Below are positions 1-9,116 of a stretch of DNA of 56,171 nt, in pieces. Every line of letters begins with the position of its first letter. Within the stretch, counting starts at the first letter, position 1. The notes under the pieces were generated by a model that worked only from the letters and a program-made list of their open reading frames with translations, was not told the origin of the DNA and did no database searches. The DNA is taken from contig JAESQY010000161.1 in assembly GCA_016764915.1 (NCBI GenBank), positions 1 to 56,171 of the forward strand, written 5' to 3'. The position numbers and the translations under genes were made by a program. Source of the DNA: Aliivibrio sp. Lineage in GTDB: Bacteria > Pseudomonadota > Gammaproteobacteria > Enterobacterales > Vibrionaceae.

Positions 1-1836
1 TACGATACTTACCACGGCGAAGCGATGTCGATGGGTGAGCGTACTCCTGTTGCTCTGCTAGACTTTGGTGCCTCTGCTCGTTTAGCGGTAGGTGAAGCGA
101 TTACTAATATCGCAGCAACCAATATTGGTGATATTAATCGAATTAAACTCTCTGCAAACTGGATGTCTCCAGCAGGTCACCCTGGTGAAGATGCCGGTTT
201 GTATGAAGCGGTTAAAGCGGTGGGCGAAGAGTTATGTCCAGCGCTTGGATTAACTATCCCTGTAGGCAAAGATTCGATGTCAATGAAGACTAAGTGGAGC
301 GAGAATGGCGAAGAGAAAGAGGTGACATCGCCACTTTCACTGGTTATTACTGCTTTTGGTCGTGTGGAAGATATACGCAAAACGATTACTCCGCAGCTTC
401 GTACTGACAAAGGCGATTCAAGCTTAGTGCTGATCGATCTTGGCAATGGAAAAAATCGCTTAGGTGCGACCGCTCTAGCGCAAGTGTATAAGCAGCTAGG
501 TGATAAACCTGCCGATGTAGATAACGCAGAGCAGCTAAAAGGCTTTTATGATGGTCTGCAGCAGTTGGTCGCTGAAGATAAATTATTGGCTTATCACGAT
601 AAAGGCGATGGTGGCCTATTCGTAACACTTGCCGAGATGGCGTTTGCTGGTCACTGTGGTGTTAACTCGAATATCGAAGCTCTGGGTGACGATACATTAG
701 CCGTACTGTTTAACGAAGAGTTAGGTGCGGTTATTCAGGTTGCAAACAGTGAACTGGATTCCGTATTAGCCACCCTTGCTGATAACGGTTTAGCAGAATG
801 CTCACATGTGATTGGTTCGGCAGAAGCGTCGGATAAGTTAGTGATCACATCAGGCGCTGAGACTATCATTGATAAGTCCCGTATTGAACTGCGTGTTATC
901 TGGGCTGAAACTACCCATAAGATGCAATCTTTGCGTGATAATACTGAGTGTGCAGACCAAGAACATGCAGCAAAATCAGACAACAGCGATCCGGGCTTAA
1001 ACGTTTCGCTTAGTTACGACATTGATGAAGACATTGCCGCTCCTTATATTGCAACGGGTGCGAAACCTAAGATGGCTATTTTGCGTGAACAGGGTGTTAA
1101 CTCGCATGTTGAGATGGCGGCGGCATTTGACCGTGCAGGTTTTGAAGCCACTGACATCCACATGAGCGATATCCTATCAGGTGATGCTGTATTAGAAGAG
1201 TATCACGGCCTAGTAGCTTGTGGCGGTTTCTCATATGGTGATGTGCTTGGTGCTGGCGAAGGCTGGGCGAAATCAGTATTATTTAATGAACAGGCCCGCG
1301 ATCAGTTTGCAGACTTCTTTAAGCGTGAAGATACGTTCTCGTTAGGTGTGTGTAATGGTTGTCAGATGTTGTCTAACTTGCGTGAGCTTATCCCTGGTGC
1401 TGAATACTGGCCACGATTTGTTCGCAATGAGTCAGAGCGTTTTGAAGCACGTTTCAGCTTGGTTGAGATTCAAGAGAATGACTCGGTGTTCTTTAAAGGC
1501 ATGGCGGGTTCTCGTATGCCAATCGCGGTTTCTCACGGTGAAGGCCGCATGGAAGTTCGTGATGCTGAGCATTTGGCAGCGATTGAACAGTCGGGCACAG
1601 TCGCGTTGCGTTATGTGGATAACCTGGGTAATCCAACACAGCAGTATCCGAATAACCCGAATGGTTCACCAAACGCTATCACCGGCTTAACCACCACAGA
1701 TGGACGAGTGACCATTATGATGCCTCACCCTGAGCGTGTATTCCGCGCAGTGGCGAACTCATGGCACCCTGAAGAGTGGAATGAAGATAGCCCGTGGATG
1801 CGCATGTTCCGCAATGCACGAGTAAACATCGGTTAA
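1..1836 (+). CDS. purL: Phosphoribosylformylglycinamidine synthase, 3' part (partial)
   Basis: The reading frame is open from the first base, so the gene begins upstream; about 611 C-terminal residues of a family of roughly 1,300 are present. PurL makes formylglycinamidine ribotide from FGAR, ATP and glutamine in cytoplasmic de novo purine synthesis. The first part of this fragment belongs to the ATP-binding synthetase half (GDGG motif, [10 protein letters not shown]). The last 260 residues are a class I glutamine amidotransferase domain with the nucleophile in GVCNGCQML and the His-Glu pair in MMPHPERVF. The gene is followed by a strong terminator, so it appears to be transcribed alone. The promoter and any PurR site lie outside the window. 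Confidence 0.98.
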   Translation, partial: YDTYHGEAMSMGERTPVALLDFGASARLAVGEAITNIAATNIGDINRIKLSANWMSPAGHPGEDAGLYEAVKAVGEELCPALGLTIPVGKDSMSMKTKWSENGEEKEVTSPLSLVITAFGRVEDIRKTITPQLRTDKGDSSLVLIDLGNGKNRLGATALAQVYKQLGDKPADVDNAEQLKGFYDGLQQLVAEDKLLAYHDKGDGGLFVTLAEMAFAGHCGVNSNIEALGDDTLAVLFNEELGAVIQVANSELDSVLATLADNGLAECSHVIGSAEASDKLVITSGAETIIDKSRIELRVIWAETTHKMQSLRDNTECADQEHAAKSDNSDPGLNVSLSYDIDEDIAAPYIATGAKPKMAILREQGVNSHVEMAAAFDRAGFEATDIHMSDILSGDAVLEEYHGLVACGGFSYGDVLGAGEGWAKSVLFNEQARDQFADFFKREDTFSLGVCNGCQMLSNLRELIPGAEYWPRFVRNESERFEARFSLVEIQENDSVFFKGMAGSRMPIAVSHGEGRMEVRDAEHLAAIEQSGTVALRYVDNLGNPTQQYPNNPNGSPNAITGLTTTDGRVTIMMPHPERVFRAVANSWHPEEWNEDSPWMRMFRNARVNIG

Positions 1837-1854
1837 CCTTGATGTAACGTTATC

Positions 1855-1890
1855 AATAAAACGGCAGCTCTTGAGCTGCCGTTATTTTTT
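1855..1890 (+). terminator. Rho-independent terminator of purL
   Basis: A perfect 10-bp stem (1861-1870 with 1873-1882, core GGCAGCTC/GAGCTGCC) is followed by a T-rich run. It starts 25 bases after the purL stop codon. Confidence 0.9.
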
Positions 1891-2020
1891 GTTATTTATA
1901 GAGAATCGTTAGGCGAATTTATGTGCGTGTGTTTTAATACCGCGCGTACGGGATGGCTGTGATATTTTGGCCAAATAGGTAGGTATCTATTACCCGAAAT
2001 GACTATTTAGGAAGAAAGAA

Positions 2021-2338
2021 ATGGCAAAGTTTGATTACCGCTTAAAAGAGAAAGACAATACTTGGACTGCTGAAATTGTTAGAAACGTCACATCGAGAAG
2101 AAAGATGGTTTCTAAGCGTCAGGGTGATTTTTCTACAGAAGCTGAAGCGTTAGCATGGGCTGAGAAAGAGTTGGTTCAATTCTCTCAAAACCAAAACGAG
2201 CGTAACCAGCGTAAAGCAGTAACACGTAAAGCGAACGAAGCAATTGCTGCTGAAAAAGCAGAAAAAGCGGCAGTGAAAAAAGCCGCTTATGAAGCTGCTC
2301 GTGATGCTGAAGAAGATGAGATGCACGACGAAGAGTAA
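2021..2338 (+). CDS. DUF3622 family protein (function unknown)
   Basis: A 105-residue cytoplasmic protein. The first 55 residues (MAKFDYRLKEKDNTWTAEIV...) match the DUF3622 family as I remember it, which is found mainly in Vibrionaceae and often next to purL. The second half is a highly charged Ala/Lys/Glu helix, probably a coiled coil, with an acidic tail (EEDEMHDEE). The start is supported by the AGGAAG ribosome binding site 7 bases upstream. No function is known to me. It is monocistronic, with its own terminator downstream. Confidence 0.8.
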   Translation: MAKFDYRLKEKDNTWTAEIVRNVTSRRKMVSKRQGDFSTEAEALAWAEKELVQFSQNQNERNQRKAVTRKANEAIAAEKAEKAAVKKAAYEAARDAEEDEMHDEE

Positions 2339-2369
2339 TCTTCAATACATTGATTCTGAATAACTGAAG

Positions 2370-2422
2370 ACGCCTTAATAACATCAGCTATAATGCTGTT
2401 TGAAATTAAGGCGTATTTTTTT
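2370..2422 (+). terminator. Terminator after the DUF3622 gene
   Basis: A 10-bp stem (2370-2379, ACGCCTTAAT, with 2405-2414) encloses a small inner hairpin (CAGC/GCTG) and is followed by a run of seven T. The loop carries a TATAAT hexamer (2389-2394) that could serve as a -10 element for the next gene. Confidence 0.75.
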
Positions 2423-2441
2423 GTCTAAAAAGTAGTGAACT

Positions 2442-2924
2442 ATGAATAAACAGAGACTTTTAGAGCAAATTTTAATTGAGTTAGAGCGGGTTAGATTAGT
2501 GGCGCTCAATGCGGTGATTCAAGCCAGTGAAACGGCAACCAGTAAAGAGACGATTGCCAGAAGTAAGTATGAGACATTTGGCTTGGAGGCATCCTATTTG
2601 GCACACGGTCAAGCGATGCGAATGGCTGAGTGTGATGAAGACTTGGCTAAATTCAAAGAGCTGACACTGCAAGATTTTGATGAGAGCTCTTCTGTAGCGC
2701 TCGGGGCGCTGATCACGCTGTTTGATGAAAACGATAAAGAGCAGATGATTTTCCTTGGTCCAGCAGCGGGTGGTTTGAAAGTAAATGCTAGTCTGCAAGA
2801 GATTGTGGTGATCACGCCGTCATCTCCTTTAGGCAAAGCGCTGATAGGGAAAAAGTTAGATGATGAAGTTGAGCTGCTTATCGGTGATAATAAAAAGAGT
2901 TATGAAATTATTACTCTGCAATAG
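2442..2924 (+). CDS. GreA/GreB-like transcription factor family protein
   Basis: 160 residues. The C-terminal third (ITPSSPLGKALIGKKLDDEVEL) is the GreA/GreB FKBP-like domain that docks on RNA polymerase. The first 75 residues are predicted helical and could form the hairpin that enters the secondary channel, but the sequence is unlike canonical GreA. It carries a conserved-looking block, SKYETFGLEASYLAHGQ, seen in GreA-like paralogs. From the family I would expect an RNA polymerase secondary-channel role; whether it stimulates transcript cleavage cannot be told from sequence. It is the first gene of a probable pair with the YqaE-like peptide, 23 bases downstream. Confidence 0.75.
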   Translation: MNKQRLLEQILIELERVRLVALNAVIQASETATSKETIARSKYETFGLEASYLAHGQAMRMAECDEDLAKFKELTLQDFDESSSVALGALITLFDENDKEQMIFLGPAAGGLKVNASLQEIVVITPSSPLGKALIGKKLDDEVELLIGDNKKSYEIITLQ

Positions 2925-2947
2925 GTGCTGAGTATTTTGGAGATATT

Positions 2948-3142
2948 ATGCGTTTTATTTTAGCTTTACTACTACCTTGGTTTCAGTTTTTTACCATTGG
3001 ACGTCCGTTTGCAGGGATCTTTTGTCTTATATTACAAGTGACTTTGATTGGCTGGATACCTGCCACAATTTGGTCTGTTTACGCATTGAGCCAGTATAAA
3101 ACAGATCAGAAAATTGATGAAGCGCTAGGTAAACGAACTTAG
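2948..3142 (+). CDS. YqaE/Pmp3 family small membrane protein
   Basis: A 64-residue peptide with two hydrophobic segments (about residues 3-18 and 22-46) joined by a short polar turn and a basic tail, the layout of the YqaE/Pmp3 (UPF0057) proteolipid family. Some family members affect membrane potential or stress tolerance; nothing here points to a specific role. It has a ribosome binding site (TTGGAGATATT) just before the ATG and sits 23 bases after the GreA-like gene, so the two are probably co-transcribed. Confidence 0.75.
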   Translation: MRFILALLLPWFQFFTIGRPFAGIFCLILQVTLIGWIPATIWSVYALSQYKTDQKIDEALGKRT

Positions 3143-3177
3143 GCAGTGGATCATTATTGCTAATACGAACACAAACA

Positions 3178-3213
3178 CGTATCGTACTAGCTCGCTGATA
3201 CGGCCTTGCTAGT
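3178..3213 (+). other. Interleaved inverted repeats (possible RNA pseudoknot) in a transporter leader
   Basis: Two perfect 6-bp complementary pairs interlock: CGTATC (3178-3183) with GATACG (3197-3202), and ACTAGC (3186-3191) with GCTAGT (3208-3213). The order a-b-a'-b' is that of an H-type pseudoknot, or of two mutually exclusive hairpins. It ends 37 bases before the preferred start of the SNF transporter. This is base complementarity only; no known riboswitch family is recognised. Confidence 0.35.
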
Positions 3214-3250
3214 GTCTGTCCAATTCATGTTTTTGTGTAGTAGAAGTAGT

Positions 3251-4600
3251 ATGGATAATAGAAGAGAGAATTTTAGTTCACGATTAGGTTTTATTCTGTC
3301 AGCCGCAGGTGCAGCAGTGGGCTTAGGCAATATTTGGGGCTTCCCAACACAAGCTGCAAGTAATGGCGGCGGCGCTTTTTTACTGGTTTATCTCTTCTTT
3401 ATCTTAGTGGTTGCTTTTCCTATGTTAGTTGCAGAATTAGCTATAGGTCGTCATGGTCAAGCTAACCCGGTTGATAGCATGAGATCACTCACTGATAACC
3501 CACAAGGCAAAACATTAGGCGCGGCTATTGGCTGGTTAGGGCTGAGTGTGCCAAGTATGGTGTTGGCTTTTTACAGCATTGTCGGTGGCTGGGTCATCTG
3601 CTTTGCATTGGGCGCGATTGTGGATGTGGTTGGGATGACTGAGTTAGCTCAGTGGTTCAAAGGTTTCAGCTTAGAACGTAATATTTTTGGTACCATCATT
3701 TTTTATGTGTTAACTATTTTAATTGTTCAAGGCGGCGTTAAAAATGGGATTGAAAAGTGGTCAACACGATTGATGCCAGCGCTATTTGTACTGTTTGCTC
3801 TGCTATTTGTTTATATCATGACTCAAGCTGGCGCGATGGAAGGGTTGAAGCACTACCTCATACCTGATTTCAGCAAGATTTTTGATCGTAAATTGCTGCT
3901 AGCGGCAATGGGACAAGGGTTCTTCTCTTTGACCATTGGTGGTTGCTCAATGTTGGTGTACGGATCGTATCTGAGTAAAAAAGAGAACCTGCCTAAGATG
4001 GCAATGAGCGTCACCCTAGTTGACACGGCAGTCGCTTTTATTGCTGGTTTAGTGGTCATGCCAGCCATGTTCGTTGCAATGCAAAAAGGGGTTGAGATCT
4101 ATGCTCAAGATGGCTCGCTACTGAGCTCTGATACCTTGGTCTTTACTGTGTTGCCAATGATGTTTGATAGCTTAGGTTTACTTGGCCAGCTGTTTGCTAT
4201 CGTCTTTTTTGTACTATTAACCATTGCGGCGTTAACCTCTTCGATCTCTATGCTTGAGTGTCCGGTTGCTTTAGTTGGGGAGCGCTTTAATACCAAACGC
4301 AGCACCACCAGTTGGGTGTTGGGCGGGATCATTGCGCTATTCAGTATCATTATATGTTTTAACTTCAGCCAGATGTTTGGATTAGTAGCAACAATTGCCA
4401 CTCAATATCTGCAGCCCTTTGCCGCCTTACTTTTCTGCCTGTTCGCCGGTTGGGTATGGAATCGTAACTCAAAAATGAAAGAGCTAGAGCAAGGTAATCC
4501 TGACTTTCAAAACAGCCTATTTGGTAAGATTTGGCCGCTGTATGTGAAAGTGGTGTGTCCTATTTTAGTCGCCTCTGTTATCTGGGTTTCATTCTTTTAA
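3251..4600 (+). CDS. Sodium-dependent transporter of the SNF (NSS) family
   Basis: 449 residues, an inner-membrane symporter of the neurotransmitter:sodium symporter family, which usually imports amino acids with Na+. The family signature in unwound helix 1 is visible as GLGNIWGFP (LeuT has GLGNFLRFP at the same place), followed by about eleven hydrophobic helices. The substrate cannot be predicted. I chose the ATG at 3251 because MDNRRENFSSRLGFILS is the usual N terminus of such proteins; a TTG at 3206 in the same frame would add 15 unlikely residues. The gene is monocistronic, with a hairpin leader upstream and a terminator downstream. Confidence 0.93.
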   Translation: MDNRRENFSSRLGFILSAAGAAVGLGNIWGFPTQAASNGGGAFLLVYLFFILVVAFPMLVAELAIGRHGQANPVDSMRSLTDNPQGKTLGAAIGWLGLSVPSMVLAFYSIVGGWVICFALGAIVDVVGMTELAQWFKGFSLERNIFGTIIFYVLTILIVQGGVKNGIEKWSTRLMPALFVLFALLFVYIMTQAGAMEGLKHYLIPDFSKIFDRKLLLAAMGQGFFSLTIGGCSMLVYGSYLSKKENLPKMAMSVTLVDTAVAFIAGLVVMPAMFVAMQKGVEIYAQDGSLLSSDTLVFTVLPMMFDSLGLLGQLFAIVFFVLLTIAALTSSISMLECPVALVGERFNTKRSTTSWVLGGIIALFSIIICFNFSQMFGLVATIATQYLQPFAALLFCLFAGWVWNRNSKMKELEQGNPDFQNSLFGKIWPLYVKVVCPILVASVIWVSFF

Positions 4601-4615
4601 GCAAAATGAGGTAAA

Positions 4616-4652
4616 ACAACGCCTTAATGAATTATCGTTAAGGCGTTATTTA
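4616..4652. terminator. Bidirectional terminator between the SNF transporter and DUF4250 genes
   Basis: A 10-bp perfect stem, AACGCCTTAA (4618-4627) with 4638-4647. Read on the minus strand it is followed by GTTTTAC, on the plus strand by a weaker T-rich stretch, so it can serve both convergent genes. Confidence 0.7.
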
Positions 4653-4698
4653 TAGGTGTGTTGATTTGAATTCGACGGATAAGCCTCTGTATTCTCGA

Positions 4699-4887
4699 TC
4701 AACGAAATTGCCTAATCTGCTCGTTATAGTGGTAATCACCCGTTGCGAGTTTTTCCTGCAGTGCCGTTTTATCAATATCAAATGAGCGCACTAAGTTATC
4801 AAGATCTGCGTATTCGTCGCGTAATTTCATATTTACAATGCTCATTAACATATGAACATCCATGTTGGAAAAATTGGATAAAGTCAT
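4699..4887 (-). CDS. DUF4250 family protein (function unknown)
   Basis: A 62-residue cytoplasmic protein. The pattern MDVHMLMSIVNMKLRDEY, then a short helix, then GDYHYNEQIRQF matches my memory of DUF4250, a small helical family common in gammaproteobacteria and clostridia, with no assigned function. It lies 16 bases after the yaeP-like gene on the same strand and is probably translated from the same transcript. Confidence 0.7.
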   Translation of the reverse strand: MTLSNFSNMDVHMLMSIVNMKLRDEYADLDNLVRSFDIDKTALQEKLATGDYHYNEQIRQFR

Positions 4888-4903
4888 ATCGATACCTTAA
4901 AAA

Positions 4904-5107
4904 TCAATCCTGATGGTCAGAAATCAACAAATTAGCAGCAGCAAAAGCGGCCTGTTCGCGCACTTCTTTAGCCACATTTTCATTGGATGCGATATCATTT
5001 AGTGTCTTGATCACGCAGGTAATTGCTTGGGGGATATACCCTTGATCGCCACTGCCAATTTGAGAGTAGAGTTCACGGATCATGTTGCAACAGTCGTAGA
5101 CTTTCAT
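4904..5107 (-). CDS. yaeP: YaeP family protein
   Basis: 67 residues. The run [20 protein letters not shown], followed by [15 protein letters not shown], matches the YaeP (UPF0253) family almost throughout. In E. coli yaeP lies close to proS, which fits this position two genes from proS. The function is unknown. It is the first gene of a two-gene minus-strand unit with the DUF4250 gene, divergent from the HTH regulator at 5290. Confidence 0.8.
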   Translation of the reverse strand: MKVYDCCNMIRELYSQIGSGDQGYIPQAITCVIKTLNDIASNENVAKEVREQAAFAAANLLISDHQD

Positions 5108-5201
5108 TATAAAGCGTTCCTAATAAAAACAGATATCATTACTATATTTGCAGAGTATAAAATTGTACTGCCTAGAATCAAAGCCGTTTCTGTCTCTAAT
5201 T

Positions 5202-5274
5202 TTCCGTTATTGCCGTTATGAATTCACTTAACTCTGACATTTGTTGTTTGAATGTTAGCGACAATTAACGGTAA
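5202..5274. promoter_or_regulatory. Repeated CCGTTAT elements between yaeP and the HTH gene
   Basis: Two direct copies (TTCCGTTAT at 5202-5210, TGCCGTTAT at 5211-5219) abut each other, and an inverted copy (ATTACCGTTAAT on the minus strand, 5263-5274) lies just before the ribosome binding site of the HTH gene. The spacing suggests an operator, possibly autoregulatory; this is inference from the repeats. Confidence 0.35.
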
Positions 5275-5289
5275 TGAATAAGGGAGAAG

Positions 5290-5640
5290 ATGATGCAATT
5301 TACTGAGCAAGATAGAGAGGCCCTCTACAATATTTGGATGCCACAAAAGGCAAAAATGCGAATTACTCAGATGGAGATGGCCAAAAAATTGGGACTGACT
5401 CAGGTCTGTTTTTCAGATCTGTTGCGTGGTGAAGCGCCTTTAAACATGTCCTATGTTTCAGATTTTTGTCGTTTACTGCATGTTAAACCCGAGTCGATAT
5501 TACCTTCACTGAAACGTTCTGCATTTTCGGATGGAAAATCGGTCCGTTTGAGTAATCGAATGAGTGTCGATGGCAAGATTCAGAAAGTGTATGTAGAAGG
5601 TAACCAAGTGGTGGTTGAGTACATTCATAACGTAATGTAA
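5290..5640 (+). CDS. Helix-turn-helix transcriptional regulator
   Basis: 116 residues. Residues 22-70 (MRITQMEMAKKLGLTQVCFSDLL..., then a helix ending in LLHVKPESILP) form an XRE/Cro-type helix-turn-helix. The C-terminal 45 residues (SVDGKIQKVYVEGNQVVVEY) look like a small beta domain and may mediate dimerisation or ligand binding. A strong AGGGAGA site precedes the start; ATG codons at 5290 and 5293 are both usable. Repeats in the upstream gap are candidate binding sites. Targets are unknown. It converges on the TauE/SafE gene with 11 bases between. Confidence 0.75.
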   Translation: MMQFTEQDREALYNIWMPQKAKMRITQMEMAKKLGLTQVCFSDLLRGEAPLNMSYVSDFCRLLHVKPESILPSLKRSAFSDGKSVRLSNRMSVDGKIQKVYVEGNQVVVEYIHNVM

Positions 5641-5651
5641 TTTTACTCTTT

Positions 5652-6413
5652 TTATAGCTTTATCATCGCAGCGGCACAGCCAAACAGTGTCATAATAAAG
5701 AGTGCCCACTTCAAGGTTTCAGGTTTTGCTTTAATGGCCATTTTTACGGCTATGTGGGCACCAAACATGGTGCCAAATGCAAGTATTAAACCGGGTAACC
5801 ATAAGATTAAATCTTCGATAATAAACAGAATAAGAGCGGTAAAAGTAAACACTAACGTGCAGAGCATTTTCAGTGCATTGGCTCTTATTAAGTCATAACG
5901 CAGTGAACCAGCAAGGGCTGCAAGCAGTACAAAGCCCACGCCTGCCTGTACAAAACCACCATATACGCCAGCAATGAACAGCCACCACCATGAACTTGGA
6001 GTTTGAGATACTTTATTGACTGGGGTGCCAATCTCGGGAGATATCATTGAGGGTTTGACTAATATGATCATTGCCATCAATAGCATGGTGCCAAGCAGAA
6101 GAGGTTTTATCCAATCACTAGGGGCATAAGCAGCCCCTGCTGCTCCTATTAACCCACCCACAACAGTAGGTATTAAAATAGGAACTTTGTCACTGCTATC
6201 AAGCTTACCGTGCTTTTTAAATCCCACCACTGCAACAATGGATTGCATGAAAACACCGACTCGATTGGTCGCGTTAGCCACATCGGCAGGCATGCCCATG
6301 ACCATCAAGGCAGGAAGAGTTAAGTTAGAACCGCCTCCTGCTATGGTATTGATGATCCCCGCTAGAAAGCCAGTGATTAGCAACAGAGCCGTTTGAGTCA
6401 GCGAAATATCCAT
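5652..6413 (-). CDS. TauE/SafE (TSUP) family sulfite/organosulfonate-type permease
   Basis: 253 residues with about eight hydrophobic helices and the typical TSUP N-terminal motif GFLAGIINTIAGGGSNLTLPAL, repeated in weaker form in the second half (GVYGGFVQAGVGFVLLAAL). Family members export sulfite, sulfoacetate or related anions from the cytoplasm; the substrate here cannot be told. It has its own position after the proS terminator, and a TCCTCTT Shine-Dalgarno complement lies just upstream of its start. Confidence 0.88.
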   Translation of the reverse strand: MDISLTQTALLLITGFLAGIINTIAGGGSNLTLPALMVMGMPADVANATNRVGVFMQSIVAVVGFKKHGKLDSSDKVPILIPTVVGGLIGAAGAAYAPSDWIKPLLLGTMLLMAMIILVKPSMISPEIGTPVNKVSQTPSSWWWLFIAGVYGGFVQAGVGFVLLAALAGSLRYDLIRANALKMLCTLVFTFTALILFIIEDLILWLPGLILAFGTMFGAHIAVKMAIKAKPETLKWALFIMTLFGCAAAMIKL

Positions 6414-6430
6414 TTCATCCTCTTCCTTGT

Positions 6431-6458
6431 AAAAAAAAGGCAGTGTCGAAACACTGCC
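6431..6458 (-). terminator. Rho-independent terminator of proS
   Basis: The stem GGCAGTGT/ACACTGCC (6439-6446 with 6451-6458) has a CGAA loop. Read on the minus strand it is followed by eight T. Confidence 0.9.
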
Positions 6459-6483
6459 TATCTACGGTTAATCTTAGTTAAGA

Positions 6484-8199
6484 TTAACTTAATTGCGCTT
6501 TAATATGCTCAACAATGTTGGCTATTTCAACCGCAACTTTGTCACCGTTACGGCGATTTTTGTACTCAAAGTTACCTTCATCCATACTGCGATCTCCGAT
6601 AACAACGGTGTGAGGAATACCCACCAGTTCGATATCTTTAAACATCACACCTGGACGCTCTTTACGGTCATCGAATAACACTTCGATACCCATAGCGGTC
6701 AGTTCAGCGTACAGTTTTTCAGCGGCTTCTTTAACACGCTCTGATTTGTACATGTTCATTGGTACGATAGCCACTTGGAACGGGGCAATTGCTTCAGGCC
6801 AGATGATGCCAAACTTATCGTGGTTTTGCTCGATAGCTGATGCGACAACACGTGATACACCAATGCCGTAACAACCCATCTCTAGCATTGCGCTCTTACC
6901 ATTAGGACCAAGAACGTTACAATTCATTTTCTCTGAGTAGTTCGTTCCTAGCTGGAAGATATGACCCACTTCGATGCCACGTTTAAGAAGAAGCGTACCT
7001 TGGCCGCATGGGCTTAAGTCACCTTCAACAACGTTACGTAGATCTTCAATTTGGCCTAGTTCAACATCACGACCCCAGTTAATACCGAAGAGGTGCTTGT
7101 CATCAATGTTAGCGCCAGCACCGAAATCACTCATTACTGCCACTGTACGGTCAACGATGAATGGCAGTTTAAGACCAACTGGACCCAGAGAGCCAGGACC
7201 TGCGCCAACGAGAGCTCGAATTTCTGCTTCTTCTGCCATTTCTAGTGGAGAAGCGACTTGTGGTAGGTTTTCTGCTTTGATTTCGTTTAGCTCGTGGTCA
7301 CCACGGATGATAAGCGCAATGATATCGGCATCGACTTCAGCAGACGCTTTAACGAACAGTGTTTTCACTGTTTTCTCGATAGCCAGACCATGCTGCTCTA
7401 CAAGCTCAGCGATGGTTTTTGCGTTTGGCGTATCAACTTGAGTCATCTCTTGCGTTGGAGCATCAGCTGAATCAGCAGGTGCTAATGCTTCTGCTTTTTC
7501 GATATTTGCAGCGTAGTCAGACTCTGAAGAGAAAGCAATTAAGTCTTCGCCACTTTCAGCCAGTACGTGGAACTCGTGAGAGCCACTACCACCAATTGCA
7601 CCTGTATCTGCAAGAACAGGACGGTAATCAAGGCCCATGCGATCGAATGCTCTGCAGTATGCTTCATGCATCGCTTGGTAAGATTTCTCTAGTCCTTCTT
7701 TGTCGATATCAAAGCTGTACGCATCCATCATTAAAAATTCACGTGCACGCATTACACCAAAACGAGGGCGTCTTTCATCGCGGAATTTAGTCTGGATTTG
7801 GTACAGGTTCAGAGGAAGCTGTTTGTAAGAGTTTACGTCATTACGTACAAGACTAGTAACAACCTCTTCTGCTGTTGGGCTAAGTACAAACGAACGATCG
7901 TGGCGATCACTTAAGCGAAGTAGCTCTGCGCCCATTTTTTCAGAGCGACCAGTCTCTTCCCACAGTTCAAAAGGCTGAACTACGGGCATTAAAGTCTCAA
8001 CTGCGCCTGCATTATTGATCTCTTGACGAACGATATTTTCAACTTTACGTAGTACACGTAGACCAGTAGGTAGCCAAGTGTATAAACCTGAAGCTAGCTT
8101 ACGAATCATACCTGCACGTAGCATCAGCTGATGGCTGATAACTTCTGCGTCGTTTGGAGTCTCTTTTAGAGTAGCAAGAAGATAGTTACTGGTACGCAT
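6484..8199 (-). CDS. proS: Prolyl-tRNA synthetase
   Basis: 571 residues, the length of the long bacterial ProRS type. This class II synthetase charges tRNA-Pro in the cytoplasm. Visible motifs are motif 2 ([17 protein letters not shown]) and motif 3 (GCYGIGVSR), with about 180 residues of the editing (INS) domain between them, which hydrolyses Ala-tRNA-Pro. The C-terminal anticodon-binding domain follows. It lies 81 bases after trmO on the same strand and ends at a strong terminator. The neighbourhood (yaeP, trmO, metNIQ) matches E. coli. Confidence 0.98.
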   Translation of the reverse strand: MRTSNYLLATLKETPNDAEVISHQLMLRAGMIRKLASGLYTWLPTGLRVLRKVENIVRQEINNAGAVETLMPVVQPFELWEETGRSEKMGAELLRLSDRHDRSFVLSPTAEEVVTSLVRNDVNSYKQLPLNLYQIQTKFRDERRPRFGVMRAREFLMMDAYSFDIDKEGLEKSYQAMHEAYCRAFDRMGLDYRPVLADTGAIGGSGSHEFHVLAESGEDLIAFSSESDYAANIEKAEALAPADSADAPTQEMTQVDTPNAKTIAELVEQHGLAIEKTVKTLFVKASAEVDADIIALIIRGDHELNEIKAENLPQVASPLEMAEEAEIRALVGAGPGSLGPVGLKLPFIVDRTVAVMSDFGAGANIDDKHLFGINWGRDVELGQIEDLRNVVEGDLSPCGQGTLLLKRGIEVGHIFQLGTNYSEKMNCNVLGPNGKSAMLEMGCYGIGVSRVVASAIEQNHDKFGIIWPEAIAPFQVAIVPMNMYKSERVKEAAEKLYAELTAMGIEVLFDDRKERPGVMFKDIELVGIPHTVVIGDRSMDEGNFEYKNRRNGDKVAVEIANIVEHIKAQLS

Positions 8200-8280
8200 T
8201 ACTGATATCCGTTTGTTATGGTTAATTTTAGTAAGCCGGAGCTCGATTCAGCCGACTATAATAGCAGTCAAATCCCGTTC

Positions 8281-8979
8281 TCAAAAGAGGTCAATAGCAG
8301 TTACTGTCATTGAATCGTTGTTAACGGTGAATTTCACGTTTAAATCAAATAGGTGAACCGCATACTCTTTCTTGTCGGCTTTCCCTTTTTTGTATGCGGG
8401 ACGAGGGTCTTGTCCAAGCACCTCTTTGATTACGGCTTCCATGTGTGAGCCTTGCGGGTGCTTATGCAGTTGCTGTTGAGCTGAGATCGAAAAAAGAACC
8501 GCTTTGGTTTGCGGCGCATGCTCGGCAAATCCGCCCTCAGCGGTCGGAATGCTGTCTGAGTAGGGAATATAGGGTTTAATATCAACGATGGGAGTGCCGT
8601 CGACCAAATCAACGCTACCAAGTTCTAAGTATGTCTGTGCACCTTGTTGGGTAACTCCCCGCAGTTCAACCGCCGACATACCGATGCCATTAGGGCGAAA
8701 TGTAGCGCGTGAGGCGAATACACCGACTCGTTCGTTACCGCCTAAGCGCGGTGGACGCACTGTCGGTCGCCAGCCAGCTTCAAGGTTTTTATCAAACAAA
8801 AACAGCAGCCACAGATGAGAAAACTGCTCAATACCTCGTACCGCTTCTGGGGTGTTCGCTTCACCAGTGAGTTCGACTCGTGCAGTTGCACTAGGAGCGA
8901 GCCTTGGTTGACGCGGCACGGCAAACTTCTCTTTGTAGGGAGAGTGGATGACGCCAATGGGTTCGATTGAGTAGTTCAT
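8281..8979 (-). CDS. trmO: tRNA (t6A37) N6-methyltransferase TrmO
   Basis: 232 residues, similar in size to E. coli TrmO/YaeB (235). It methylates the threonylcarbamoyl-adenosine at position 37 of certain ANN-decoding tRNAs, using S-adenosylmethionine. The family blocks are clear: IGVIHSPYKEKFAVPRQP near the N terminus, FSHLWLLFLFD, and the signature RATFRPNGIGMSAVEL followed by DLVDGTPIVDIKPYIPYSDS. The gene is upstream of proS in the same orientation, as in other gammaproteobacteria, and divergent from the L31B gene. Confidence 0.95.
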   Translation of the reverse strand: MNYSIEPIGVIHSPYKEKFAVPRQPRLAPSATARVELTGEANTPEAVRGIEQFSHLWLLFLFDKNLEAGWRPTVRPPRLGGNERVGVFASRATFRPNGIGMSAVELRGVTQQGAQTYLELGSVDLVDGTPIVDIKPYIPYSDSIPTAEGGFAEHAPQTKAVLFSISAQQQLHKHPQGSHMEAVIKEVLGQDPRPAYKKGKADKKEYAVHLFDLNVKFTVNNDSMTVTAIDLF

Positions 8980-9067
8980 GGTATTTAGGCTCGAATCTTA
9001 AGATGGGGAGATTCTAGCATGAATTTATCGCTCACTTATTGATAGCTATTCTCATCCCCTTACTTTA

Positions 9068-9089
9068 ATGTTATGTTATAACGTAACAT
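9068..9089. promoter_or_regulatory. Zur-type operator upstream of rpmE2-rpmJ2
   Basis: A 22-bp near-perfect palindrome (10 of 11 pairs, centre GTTATAAC) resembling the enterobacterial Zur consensus (core ATGTTATANTATAACAT). It lies 28 bases before the start of the zinc-independent L31 gene. Zur represses such paralogs when zinc is plentiful in several bacteria; that it acts here is inferred. Confidence 0.75.
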
Positions 9090-9116
9090 CAAAGTGTTTT
9101 TAAGTTGGAGACAGTA

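Noticed and set aside
1346-1690. A 114-codon open frame overlapping purL
   Set aside because: It lies wholly inside the amidotransferase domain of purL in another frame and has no family features.
3206-3250. TTG start adding 15 residues to the SNF transporter
   Set aside because: The added residues are unlike the family N terminus and overlap the interleaved repeats; the ATG at 3251 gives the usual MDNRRENFSSRLGF start.
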